Origin: Isoetes taiwanensis | Lineage: Eukaryota; Streptophyta; Lycopodiopsida; Isoetales; Isoetaceae | Assembly (NCBI GenBank): GCA_021234155.1 | Contig: JAJEKV010000300.1 | Span: 62,001-126,000 of the forward strand | Direction: 5' to 3' | Length of the DNA stretch: 64,000 nt | Shown here: positions 45,691 through 57,400 of the stretch, piece by piece | How the letters are laid out: each line of letters starts with the position of its first letter | Position numbering within the stretch: the stretch's first letter is position 1 | Program-made: the position numbers and the translations under genes | The notes under the pieces: generated by a model | Seen by the model: only the letters and a program-made list of their open reading frames with translations | Told to the model about the DNA's origin: nothing | Databases searched by the model: none

Positions 45691-47760
45691 AAGATTTAGC
45701 TAAAAAGAGGCTTTGGTCGTTTTTAGCCAAACATTATGTAAAACTTTTCTTGAAAATAGTGCTTTTGCACAGACATTTTGATAAAGAGAAAACATCTTTT
45801 GGGGGGTAAACAAATTATTCTATAGACCAAGAAAATCACAAGTAGCAAAAACAGGAGAATTAGACAAAGATGTATTAAGTTTGTTTGCGAGCATTTAAGG
45901 AATTGCATGTTATAGGAGCCATCCGTTGTAATGCCACACAAAAAATATTGGTAATGTTCTAGAAACCCAAAAACACAATAACATGCAGTTGTAAGCATAG
46001 CATACAAATTCTGAAATACTAAGCATAGCATAGCATACGTAGGTTTAGTATGCTATGCTATACAATCTTAGGTAATACTTGCTACACATGGCGGCCCAGC
46101 CTCCTTTTTGACAGTAGTAAAGTTGCTTCACGTCAGATTGCAACTTGATTATCGATGATTGAAAATAAAATTGTCAAATGGTAAGACCATGAAGGATGCA
46201 ATTAGCTTTGTGGTTATTGCACTTCATGAACAAGGTAGGACCTCCTTGTAGAAATTGTACAATACCATTTGAATAGTCCAAAGAGAAGAAAAAACATTCA
46301 AAATGGGACTAAATAGACCATGCCATAAGAAGACAATGAGCTAACATATATGGAATTAAAAAATGCCTTTAGCGCAGCAACATGTATAATAAGGCTATCT
46401 TCCAATCTGCTGGAATCACACAGCAGAGCCAAGGGCTAAACATACGAACATTTGAACTCATAATGAAGTAAATAGAAATGTGAGTCAGTGGACCAAAACA
46501 ATGAGCTAAATATATGATGCACACTTGATAAGAAGATAAAAATAAGTTCTTATTCTGTATGTTCTATGGCAGAACATAGAATATGTCAAAAGAGCTAAAC
46601 ATCCGTTGAAATGGAAGCCTGGTCTATTGCTACACGTATACTTATAAGTAGTTAAAACTAAATGACAGGCTCAGCAAGGACGATTCATGCCACATCTCCT
46701 ACCAACTTGTCGAGCACAGTTGCAAAGTTGCCTCATACAGTTGCAAAGTTGGGAAGCACTGAGTTGCTTAATAGCAGCACAACAGGCAGTACTAATCATA
46801 GCATACTAAACCTTTTCAAATTCTCAAGAAGAGCAATATCTTGAGTTTTGAATCATGTACAGTGCAAATATCTGCAACAACATGATCAAACAAGAGTTTT
46901 TCAAAAATCTTGTGATAAGATTGAACAAGAATCTTGCAAACAAGAATCTGTGATAAGATTGAACAAGAAGCGTAAAGCGGGTTGAAAAACAGAGGTGCAT
47001 TATACCAAAGAGATACTTCAAAAACCTTCCTCAATTTCCTCTTCAAGCGAGAGGACATTTGTGTTTGGAGCAAGCCCAAGGGCCAAACATTAAGTATTTG
47101 CAACTTTCCTAGTGAAACGTTCTTTGGAAAAATCAAATCATTCCCTAACCTGCTGATACACAACCATCAGTCAACTAAGATCAAATTTAAGCTAAAATAA
47201 CAAACCTCTGCTCGAGCTTCTGCATCAACTGGTACAACAGCAGTTTTCACAGATTAGGTTTTGAAGATGACAACCATTTTTCTTTGCATCATAGAAAATC
47301 TGAGAAAAACGAATCAAGCTATAAAGCTTATGTATGCCTGTTATAAAGCTTATGTATGCCAATAAGATCCTGCGAATCTCTGGATATAAAGCTTATGCGA
47401 ATCATGCTGTAGAAGTCCGACTGAGCTGTAGAAGTCCGATAGAGCAACACGAAGAAATGAGCTGTAGCTGTAGCTGTAGCGGTAACACGAAGATAGAGCA
47501 ACACGAGCGGTAGCTGTCGTTCAAAAGAAATGAATCACGAATCCTAAACTGGCCGCACCAACAAAACTTTCATTCAGGACAAAACCTAAACTTTCATTCA
47601 ACCCTAAATTGGCCGCATCAACAAAACTTTTGCTTTTTTCTTTCATTTTCAGAAGAAACTCATGCTCTAAGAAACTCCAGCATCAAGAAACTCCTGCATT
47701 CGTTAGAATATTAAAATTCCAAAGCTTCCTTCACAAAAACTTTTCCTAGTCTCGTCATAG
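45691..47760. other. Spacer between inverted arms; no gene
   Basis: AT-rich non-coding sequence. A 13-bp perfect inverted repeat TAGCATAGCATAC / GTATGCTATGCTA lies at 46026-46060. GCTGTA microrepeats lie at about 47461-47485. Frames at 46816-47163 (-) have no recognised domain. Confidence 0.5.
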
Positions 47761-48115
47761 ATTTATACCGTCAAGCTGAAAACGAGATGTAGAACATATT
47801 TTGCCTTGTTTTATCCAACCCATGGCATGTTATATCTATGCAATGTCACGCTATAACCATGAAGATAGTTTTATATAAATGATTTTTTGTGTGTTATAGT
47901 GTACTAGAGTTGTAGCAAAACGATTCTAAAGAGAGCTCACGGTATAAATTTATACCGTGGCTTCCCGTGTAAAAAAATGTCGGTATAAATTTATACTGCT
48001 CCCGCTCTTTTCCCGTGGGGTGATGGTCTAAATTTATACCGCTTGAGTAAATTTATACCGCTCAAGTTGTCTCTCCGTGCACTGCTTGAGCTCACGTGGT
48101 ATAAATTTATATTTT
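47761..48115. repeat. Array of palindromic GGTATAAATTTATACC sites
   Basis: Full or partial copies of the 16-bp palindrome GGTATAAATTTATACC occur at about 47761, 47941, 47981, 48027, 48046 and 48098, usually followed by G/CCG. Intervening words CCCGTG and TTGAGCTCAC also repeat. No coding region is associated. Confidence 0.8.
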
Positions 48116-48539
48116 TATGCCTCTTGAGCTCACCTATGCTTCAAATTCATATCGTCCAACAAATGTGGGGGAAATTAAAAACGCAAAATATAACTTTGTT
48201 TAAAATGTCAAATGTATTACATTTTTTACAATTTTGTTTAAAAAATTGTAGTGGTTTTAAAAACTTTGAATATTATATGCTTTTGTTGCTCTAGTGGAAT
48301 TGCTATTTGTTTCAATGTCAAATTGTTTATTGTATTTAGATTTGTTAGTATTTTTCATACCAAACTAGGGGGCCAAAACGGGGCAATAAACAATTTCGCA
48401 TGTAAGCTAGATTCAATTACCCCCTCAAAAAGGGTACCTAAAATGTCCAAAATGTCACGCTTGTCACAAATAGATCGTGAAAATGGACCTTTTTTGGGGA
48501 ATTTTAGGGAATCTTTCAAAGATTCCTTTTGAAGTGCGT
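48116..48539. other. No gene; inner flank of right arm
   Basis: Non-coding. A GATTCC/TTTCAAA patch near 48505-48530 faintly resembles the inner end of the left arm (45655-45690), so the inverted repeat may extend to here. Confidence 0.4.
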
Positions 48540-49566
48540 TTGGAGCAAATAAGTGCGTTGCAATTTAAACTTTGTTCCATATCCTAATCAGATTCGACTA
48601 GGATCTTGCACAAAGTCATCCGTAGAGGGAGGGTGTTGACGCCAGAAGACGGACCCTTAAAACCTTCCAGAAGCAGTTCACCCCAAAGGTCCTCTCCCAA
48701 AGGCCCTTGGCCATGGATAGGTAACTCTCCCACTCCGAAATTGTAAACTGACTCTGCCAATGGACTCAAAACTTCGAGATTACCCTCGTGACCAAGTTTC
48801 ATGGGCAGAAGACCACCCTTTCTCCAAGAAGCGGCAAAGTAGCTCATGTCCAATACGTTCCTAGTCAATTGGCGTAAGAGATGGCTGCAGAATATTGTCA
48901 TGTAGAGGGTTCGTGTTTCTTTCATTGCCAAAAATGACTTGGTCTCTAGGGTAATGTCACCATTCCGGACGACATGGAAAAGTCGAATCTCCATTCCGGA
49001 GCCTTTGTACTGCTCGAACGACAAAGCACTTGGGTTTCTACATGGTCGAGTGCAGGACGCTTCACGGTTTGATAAGTTCCACCGAACGAATCTTGGATTT
49101 TTTTGAACTTGCTCGAAGCAGGTTACTTGAATGGTGGATTCAACGGTTGGATAGAGAAATCGAGTTCCAGGAAGGGGGGCATTGGCATTTGCCCGCCCGA
49201 AGGAGCGCTGGCAGGAAAGGCTACCTCGGCAACCTTTCTGAGCTTCGTCCACTGGGGTCTGGCCTCTTCCCTCTGGTGAGGAAGCCGCGCAAATTCCTGG
49301 CCTGGTTCAATTTGGGGAAGGGTGTCAGTGCATGATCCCTCTATTCTATCCATTGCCAAACTCCTCCTCCTCTACCAAAAATTCCAAAGGTTATCATATT
49401 TCTTGCATAAAGTCCTAGTCATCATGTCCATGTCACCACCATCTAGCCATGTCACCTAAAATTTGCCAACATCACCCAATGAAAAGACCAAAGATGGACG
49501 TCTTTTCATTTTTGGCCTAGTCAAAACTTGGCCTTGCTTACTTGGCATGCCATGTCACCATTTGGA
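48540..49566. repeat. Right arm of the large inverted repeat
   Basis: Reverse complement of 44646-45690 (see the left arm). This copy retains the roughly 430-bp stretch missing from the left arm and lacks the foldback insertion, so it is the more complete arm. It continues outward into the smaller satellite block. Confidence 0.88.
48584..49252 (-). CDS. Unrecognised 222-codon frame in the right arm
   Basis: An uninterrupted minus-strand frame, long for this AT-rich window. Its middle and C-terminal part (MEIRLFHVVRNGDITLETKS, MSYFAASWRKGGLLPMKLGH, ESVYNFGVGELPIHGQGPLG) has balanced, protein-like composition. Its N-terminal 60 residues are Arg/Ser/Pro-rich and may be upstream sequence read through. 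I recognise no domain, signal peptide or membrane segment. The left arm keeps the flanking sequence but has a deletion of most of the frame. It could be a protein of the repeated element, a captured host exon, or chance. No promoter was identified. Confidence 0.35.
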   Translation of the reverse strand: MDEAQKGCRGSLSCQRSFGRANANAPLPGTRFLYPTVESTIQVTCFEQVQKNPRFVRWNLSNREASCTRPCRNPSALSFEQYKGSGMEIRLFHVVRNGDITLETKSFLAMKETRTLYMTIFCSHLLRQLTRNVLDMSYFAASWRKGGLLPMKLGHEGNLEVLSPLAESVYNFGVGELPIHGQGPLGEDLWGELLLEGFKGPSSGVNTLPLRMTLCKILVESD

Positions 49567-49945
49567 GTGCCTAGATGGCATGCTTGAGCCTAGATGGCAT
49601 GCTTGAGCCACCTTGGCATGTTGGAGCCTAGGTGGCGTATTTGAGCCCGGGTGGCATGTTTGAGCCAACTTGGCATGTTGGAGCCTAGGTGGCATGTTTG
49701 AGCCACGTTGTCGTGTTGGAGCCTAGGTGGCGTATTTGGGCCACCTTGGCACGTTGGAGCCTAGTTGGCATGGTTGAGCCACCTAGGCATGTTAGAGCCT
49801 AGGTGGCATGTTGGAGCCTAGGTGGCATGTTTGAGCCATATTGGCATGTTGGAGCCCACGTGGCATGGTTGAGCCACCTTGGCATGCTGGAGCCTAGGTG
49901 GTATGTTTGAGCCATCTTGGCATGTTGGAGCCTAGGTGCCATGTC
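49567..49945. repeat. 19-bp satellite array (small block, inverted)
   Basis: About 20 units of the same satellite in reverse orientation (GGAGCCTAGGTGGCATGTT, TTGAGCCACCTTGGCATG). It forms the outer end of the right arm. The copy number differs about fourfold from the left block. Confidence 0.9.
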
Positions 49946-50308
49946 ACCCAAAATTTGCCAATGTCACCTTGGCACATTGACAAGGTCCCCCCCCGTAATT
50001 TTTGTGATATCTCTCTCCTCGCGTGGGGAACTTCCACCCGGGCTCTAGGTGTTGAGCTATCATCATTTGGATTATTCAGTGTTGCTCTAGGTAAAATGTT
50101 AAAGCTTTATATCACCTTGATTTAATAGCTTAACGGCCCTTGTGATATTCTGCATTTTATATTTGTTCTCTGCCTCACATTCAGGCTTGCAAGTTTGCAA
50201 AATTAGAATAGCATAATGTTATGCTTTCCTATGACTTTAGTGATTTGCAAATCAAAATACATGGCTCTTATTTTTGCTCCTCATTGTGGCTTTCGGGTAA
50301 ACTACTTT
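49946..50308. other. No recognisable gene
   Basis: Non-coding, with a C-run at 49987-49994. Nothing else is assignable. Confidence 0.5.
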
Positions 50309-50947
50309 GCATCTTCTATTCTGCAACGTCGAACCTTTCTAACATGACATGTACAATCTATTTTTTGATTTGTTGATTGTTAGAGCTTCTAAATTTCGTT
50401 TTTCATGGAGAGACCATTTTGTATAACATTTTAATTGAAAGAGGAGGAGATTTTCTGTTTTCCTTGCCCATCTAATATAAGCAACTTCCAATGGTTTTAT
50501 TTCTTTCTTATTCTCAAATTATTGTGTGCAAAATACATGAAGACTATTTTAACATATCTAACTTGCCATGCAAAAGTGAGATCCAAGATCCAAGATGTGA
50601 GCATCCTTTTACGGCTCACCATCCCGCCGGATATGAGACTTCAATTTTTCTACATATGGTATCCGATCATGTGCCCTTATGCTTGGTACAATCTTTGCTT
50701 GGCGTTCTTGCCATTCATTGAATTCTGTTCTAATCGCAGTTGACAATCTTTAAAATGTTCCAGAATTATCTTCTATTCCGCAACATCAAACGTTTCTAAA
50801 ATGACATTTACAATCTATCTTTTGATTTGTTGGCTGTTAGAGTTTCTTCTATGGGGAGATCATTTTTTATGACATTTGAATTTGCTATTCACTGAGGAGG
50901 AGATTTCTTGTTTTCCTTGCCCATCTAATATAATCTCGAAGTTGCCA
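50309..50947. repeat. Direct repeat of about 180 bp (two copies)
   Basis: Copies at about 50309-50490 and 50766-50947 share CTTTTGATTTGTTG-like, GAGGAGGAGATTT and TTTTCCTTGCCCATCTAATA words at a period near 456 bp. Both are diverged. No gene is associated. Confidence 0.75.
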
Positions 50948-51794
50948 TGTAGCCAAAACAATGTAGCCGAGACCAGACAGATCAGTCCAATGAGGTTGGT
51001 CGTGGATTTAGGCCATATAAAAAGATGGTATTACAAAACGAAGTGGGAGTGTAGAAACTTAGAGACAAATTGTAAAATCGAGAGATAATTGTATGGAAGT
51101 AAGAGCTGAAGAAGTACCCAACCCGAGGCGCATGCATGTTCTAAGGATATGTTTTATAAAATTAACGATATAGAAAGTTATAGTGATCGGAGTGACATGC
51201 TGATGGAGTTGTATCATGTGCAACAATTGTCTACCTTATTGTCATATGCAGGTGACACACTGTGAACAATGAGTCAGAAAGAGTTACAGATGATCAAGGA
51301 GTCATGTGGCCAGCTGCTTCTAGACACTATCATATGCCAAAGCCATTATATATATTATCTGCGATGGTAAGTGTATGGGTGCTTGGGTCTTGCTGACATT
51401 GCACATGAAGAAGTAATCTTGAAGGTATCGCTGCTTCAAAGAAATGTGATAAGAAATTGGAGGGTTGGGAACATAACCGAGCACATGGATATTCCAACAC
51501 TGCATCTCGAAACAATGCCCGTTCTTGCAACAGTGGTGTGGATTGATCAGAAGGTAGCCAGGAAATAAGTCCCATTTCTCATTTTGATGCCCGAGCAAAT
51601 TATTCCAGAAGTCAAAGAGAGAGTGAATTATCAAAGGCTTTGTGAAAGATAAATTGGCCAATGGAGCTAAAATTTATGCATATAAAAGCAAGATATGTAC
51701 AAGCTACATCTTAATTGATAAATCCCTTAAATTTTTGTACATGGTATCTTTTCATCTGTTAGTTCATAGTGACTTCAAATGATTCAGTTGGAGT
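50948..51794. other. No recognisable gene
   Basis: Frames up to 113 codons (51320-51661, minus) have no recognised motif. Confidence 0.4.
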
Positions 51795-52080
51795 CTTTGG
51801 CCATCCAGGAGGACAAATTTGATATGTATAGACAAGACACTTAAACAATCATCCATGGTCTATGTGTCAAGTCTAATGTAAATTGTTTTTGACCCAAGAC
51901 CCAATGTAATGCAATACTAACTCAAAACAATTCCAAACAGATTTTTTGGCCTTCTAGAAGGACAAATTTGATATGTACGGACAAGACAGTTAAACATGGT
52001 TTACGTCTCAAGTATAATGCAAATTATTTTTGCCCAAGGCCCAATGCAATGCAATGCTAACTCAAAACAATTCCAAATGC
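51795..52080. repeat. Tandem duplication of about 145 bp
   Basis: Two adjacent copies (about 51795-51940 and 51941-52080) share GGACAAATTTGATATGTA, GACAAGACA and CTAACTCAAAACAATTCCAA. They are moderately diverged. Confidence 0.85.
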
Positions 52081-52169
52081 TTATATAAATCTTGCAAGAA
52101 ATAAAATTTATGTGTATGTCCTTGTGCAGCCTTATCATTTATCCCAAACATTTACAAGTTTCAACCTGT

Positions 52170-52198
52170 GCCCAGGAATGCTGGGCACTTTAAATAGT
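52170..52198 (+). mobile_element. Decayed Helitron 3' terminus
   Basis: The stem GCCCAG (52170-52175) / CTGGGC (52181-52186) with a 5-bp loop is followed by ACTTTAAATAGT. The position and layout match the Helitron ends at 8920 and 11338, but the final CTAGT has become ATAGT. The element would lie upstream, including the tandem duplication. Confidence 0.5.
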
Positions 52199-52507
52199 CA
52201 CTTATAGAATCCCATGTATCAACGGTCGAGATTAATGCTAAAACGGACGGCTTGGATTGTGATCCAAGTCCTATCATTTTATTGGTTATTCAAATTAACG
52301 GGCCTGTTCCCTTGCCCGCCTCCACCGCCTTGACTGCCTATTCCGGAATGCTCCAGCTATGGCGATTGTGCACCGCGCCTGCTTCATCGACCTCATCGAC
52401 CGCTTCATCGACCACTTGCTTGCGGTATTGTCGTTCCGGCCCGAAGCTCAAGCGAAGCGGCAGGCAGAAAGGTGTATTGCGAAGCAGAGCAGTCTTGGTG
52501 CAGAGCT

Positions 52508-52636
52508 ATGGCCACAAAGATCGACAAGCCCCATTATGCATACATTGTGCTGTACGTTAGCGACGTGCAGAAATCCATAGAGTTTTAAGAGCCGAGCATT
52601 TGGGATACAAGTCAGAAGGTTGGATCACAGCCGGAG
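52508..52636 (+). pseudogene. First exon of a glyoxalase/VOC-type protein, frameshifted
   Basis: From ATG 52508 the frame reads MATKIDKPHYAYIVLYVSDV, then QKSIEF, the beginning of a vicinal-oxygen-chelate (glyoxalase I family) fold. It hits TAA at 52586. One missing base at that point would continue as RAEHLGYKSEGWITAG up to a GT donor at 52637. The family usually has FY followed by RxxFGY here, so the break fits a one-base deletion. No second exon matching the family was found, so this is a fragment. The identity is a family match from memory on a short segment. Confidence 0.45.
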
Positions 52637-53469
52637 GTGAGTTAGATTTGAAGTTAGTTACAGAGTTTTTGCTTTGGATTGAAATGAAATGCTTTGTAAA
52701 ATATGCAGGTCGGCAGAGCTAGAAACTGGCTGTGAGCCTTCTTGCTGGATCTATCGCAGCCTTAAGGTCTGTGCCTTTAGATCCGGTGGGGCTATTCCTC
52801 AGTTTGTTCCTTTATTTTTCCTTTTTATTTTTTTCCCACATGATCACTTATAACATCTTTCTACTTATTTAAAACAGGGACTTCATTGTGTTGAAGCACT
52901 GCAGTGGGATTAGGGTGTCGAAGCGGCTCTGGCAGCGCCTGTTTCTTGCATATTCCACCATTCTTCTTCTGTCGTTTTGTAACCATATCTCGTGGAAAGC
53001 AAAAGTACTGACAGAGGTAACTCTGCTATGTTTTTTATTAATCTTTTCTTTGCTATCAACAAAGACTTGTTTTACTGTCAATTTCGTGGATATCAGCTAC
53101 AAAAACGCATGTGGCTGTGTTTAGCTTGCAAAGATGCAGAAAAGGGCGGCTAGGCAATATCAAGAATTCAAAATATGTTTCTTGAATTCAAAATATGTTT
53201 CTTGTTGTATTACTATTTCTTTCATTCAATAATAACAAGGATGGTCATATTATCTTTCTCAATGCCTTTGTTTTACTATCAATCATTCAAAATATACCTT
53301 TGTTTACAATCAAGGATTCGAAACATTCAAAATATGAAGGGAATCCCCAAACTTACGAAGTTATTTAACAAATAAAAAATGAATGTATTGACTATTGAAT
53401 AAGATCTAAAGTAGCAACAAATATAATCCCCAAACATAAAGGGAATAAGTCTGGTTGCTTGAAGGAAAC
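52637..53469. other. No recognisable gene
   Basis: A frame at 52888-53124 (+) reads LKHCSGIRVSKRLWQRLFLA and includes a possible donor after VLTE. It may be an exon fragment but I do not recognise it. The rest is AT-rich. Confidence 0.35.
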
Positions 53470-54060
53470 AACGTTAGCAAATTAAAAAAAGCATGTATCT
53501 TTTTTAAGGAAACTACATTAGAAATTTAAAGTAACAACATTAGATTCCTTAAAAGCATGTATGTTTTTGAAGAAAACAATGCTAGATTGCTTAAAAACAA
53601 CATATAGAAACTAAATTCTTATAAGAAAACCACACAAGTTTTCTATTTGTAATAACTACACTTAAAAACAACACCTTTCTACATGTGGATATTTTGCTAA
53701 ACCACGTATTATTATATAGTAAAAACAACACTTGAAAACAACTACTATCCACGTGGATATTTTGTTAAATCACATGTTGATTTTTTTGAAAAAACAACAC
53801 TTAAAAACAACTCCTATTTTCAAAAACCATATGTGGATATTCTGTAAAACCACATATTAGTTTTTTAGTAAAAATAAAAAAACAACAGCTAAAAACAACG
53901 CATTGATTTTTTTCAAAAGGCTGTCAATTTTCTATGCATAGACTTTTTATCCAAAAACTACATGTTGTTTCTAGCATTTAGGAACAATACTATGGGTGGT
54001 CTTCATGTATTGTTTTTTGGTAAAAAAATATAGCATAAAACTACACATAGAGCCTAATTT
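53470..54060. repeat. Degenerate AAAACAACACTTAAAAACAAC repeats
   Basis: A-rich imperfect units such as CTTAAAAACAACA, with recurring CCACGTGGATATTTTG and CCACATGTGGATATTT words. The complementary type is at 42240-42490. Confidence 0.55.
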
Positions 54061-54429
54061 GGGGTTAGTGTGCTAAGTTAAACAATTAACTTAGATGTGC
54101 ACCCCTTGCCACTTTCTGAGGCATACAAGGCTACCTAGGTAGACTTGTATGGTGACGGGTCCAGGAATATACGTATTTATGGCGTATATTCCCTTGGAAC
54201 GTCACATTCTCCCCCCCTTAGGACAATGCTGTCCCCAGCATTGCGCTAAGGTGACGAGCCTATCTATCCTGCAAAACAACATAAGATCTTTTTTGATTGA
54301 AGGCGTGTGTATATATATTAATTATAATTTATGGTGTTACAAAAAGGTACTTTTTATAGGGAAGTATAACCCCAAAAAAAAAACTCCTAGAAAGGAGATA
54401 GAGTAATAAGGTGATAAAGTACTTGAAGC

Positions 54430-57400
54430 TTAAATATGGGATATAAAAAACTGACTAAAAATGAGATCTGAGGTTCTGATTGGTCGACTTTCTTCCTCTG
54501 CCTCTGACCATGATTGTAAGTATGCAGAATGCACATAAGCAAGACTCTGCTTTTGCCATATTGAAACGGCCTTTGTTGTCCTTTGCTTCACATAATTGGC
54601 CTCTTCTAGCGTCCGGGTTTTGATCGCAGCAACAATTACATAGACACGGCTCCTCGTGTTTGTAGAGATCTGGTGGCCCGAATACCTTGAGCCATCGCTG
54701 ATTAACCGCCGGGTCCATCTTCTTCCATTTAAGCTTTCGCACCAGCACAAAGATAATACCTGCAATAACCACAGGTAGATTGTAAGATTCATTGGAAGTC
54801 TTATACAAAGCTTTAGATAGCAGCATTGATCCATTTGATGTCGTATTCGATCTGCTTGATAACCGCTTCTGGATGAGTAATTTCACACTTAAAGATGAAA
54901 TTATTTCTGCCCTTCCAGATCCTCCACAGGAGGATGTATAGTCTCCAGTCCTTAGGGAAATCCGGCATGAAGAAGTCAACTGAAGCCATGGAGTTTAGGT
55001 CATAGCCTAAAATCATGGAGGCAAGCTCCAAAATCCATTATGACCAGATGCAAGATCTAAACAAATGCTCCTCGTCTTCCTTGTGGCCTAGACATCTGGG
55101 GCAGACATCTGAGTCAGCCATCTGAAGTCTGTGTCTTATATCATTGGTTGCTAAGGCTTTGTGCCAAAGCTGCCATATAAAAGATTTTATCTTAGGGGGG
55201 ATAGGACTAGACCACAAGAATTTCAAATTTCTTATGCATCTTGCTTCCCCTAGCTGCCACTTGGTGTGGATGGAAATCTTTTGATCTCTCATCAAATACT
55301 TGTAGGCAGAATTAACTGTAAACTCCCCTGAGCCATTTTGAGTCCAATTGAGATTGTCCTCAGACCATGTTCCCCTAGTCAGAGCAGTACAGATGTTGTT
55401 ATAAAGCATCTCAGTGTTAGCATCCTCTCCAAAGTAATGTAATTCACGAAGGGGATAATTCCCTGATCATCAAACAAATCACTGATATAATTTAGACCTT
55501 TGCTGCTCCAAAGTCTGGCTTGCTCAGGAAAATGACAAGCTAAACAAAGGGAGGGGTCATTTGTAAGCAAAGCAGGGTTCCAAAAGATCGATTGGTCCAT
55601 GGAGAGCCCCTCTTTCCGAGAGAGAACATGCCTTTAACCAAATTCCAAGCTCTGATCCATTTCTTAATCAATCCTGGAATAGAATTCGGGATGGAGAAGG
55701 GAAAATAAATAGCATGGGGTAGATTAAGGTTGAGCTTCCTCCATCCATATGAAAGACATTTATTGAGATAGTATCTGATAATGATGGCAACCGGGTGTTT
55801 GATCTTGTTGTGAGCAGCCTTATAGAAGTACTTGGCCGCGAGAGCAATCCCCTGTTTCTCAATGTTGATGACCCCCAAACCCCCAATATTTCTGTGTTTG
55901 CAACATTCAACCATAGCAACAGGGGTCCAGCATCTTCTATTTTGGCCACAAGAGATGAATCTACCTATGATACTCTGGAGTTTAGCTGAGACCTTTTTGG
56001 GAGCAAGGATGACAGAGGATTGATAAACATGAGAGGAAGATATGACAAAATTGGCAATTATAGCCCTGCCCTGTTTTGAGATATACTTGGAGTTCAAACT
56101 ATCTACCTTTTTTTGGAACTTCTCAATAATATCTGACCAAATATCTGAAGGGCTACCTTTTAAAACTAAAGGGATACCCAGAATCTTAGAAGAATTAGTG
56201 GGGGGGATATACTTACACCCATGAGAGCAACTGCTTGCTTTTGCTCTCCTTTTACGGGTCCCTTGTTACCACTTTGGATTTAATCGGATTGATTTTGCAG
56301 CCCGAGGCAATCCGAATTCTTCCAAAATTGTTTGAGCATTGGACAGGGATCTGTTGTCCATAGAAATGAAAAGAAATGTGTCGTCTGCAAAATGCCCATT
56401 CAGAATTTGATCCATTTCCCCATTATTTGGGAGGTTAAGACCTTGGATCATGTTAGTCCTTTTAGCCTCTTCTAGCTTGCTATGAAGGGCCTCCATGATG
56501 ATAAGAAATAGAAAAGGGGCTAAGGGGCAGTTTTGTTTCACCCCCCCTGCGGGGGAAGAAGGGGCCTCCCCATTAATAAGCACAGAAGATCTAGAGTTAG
56601 CCAAAATTGCTTTGAAGAGTAAAATTACCTCATCAGAGAAGCCAAGGGCTTTGCAACATTTGAATAAGAAGTTCCAACTAACAGTGTCGAAGGCCTTTGT
56701 GATATCGAGCTTTATGAGGGCTATGTCTTGATTGGAATCTTTGGCCCACCTCAATCCGAGGGCTGCTGTTACCACATTGTCTAAGATAAATCTATCTTTC
56801 AAGTAAGCAGCTTGGGATGTGCTGATGATTCTTTCAAGAACAGTTCTCAGTCTTCTGGCAATGGTACCTGATATGATCTTGTAGATGACATTGGTAAGAG
56901 AAATTGGTCTGTAGTCTGAGAATGTTACAGGCATGTCAATCTTCGGAATAAGAGCTATCATACTGGTGTTGATCCTTGCGTCTAAGCACTTCATATCTCT
57001 GAACTCATTTGCAAGATTGGTGAAGCAGTCTCCTAAGATCGGCCATACTTTGGTAAAGAATTTCTCTGTGGGGACCGTCGGGGCCCGGGCTCTTACCTTT
57101 TTCCATATCCATAGCAATATTATAAAGTTCCCTGTTGGAAAAGGGCTTGGCTATGTTTAAATTATCCTCAATGCTTACCTTGGCTTGAAGATTGATAAAG
57201 TTGTCCATAATGGCCTGAGGGCAGTCCTGATTAGTACCCATGATGTTGGTAAAGTGAGTGGTTGCAGCTTGCTTAATTTGATCCTCATCCGAGATGTCAT
57301 TATCTCCAACCTTAATTTCAAAGATATGGTTCTTTTTCACTCTCCCTTTGGCCTTCGCAAAGAAGAACTTGGAGTTGCATCTTTCATCATTTTTGATCTC

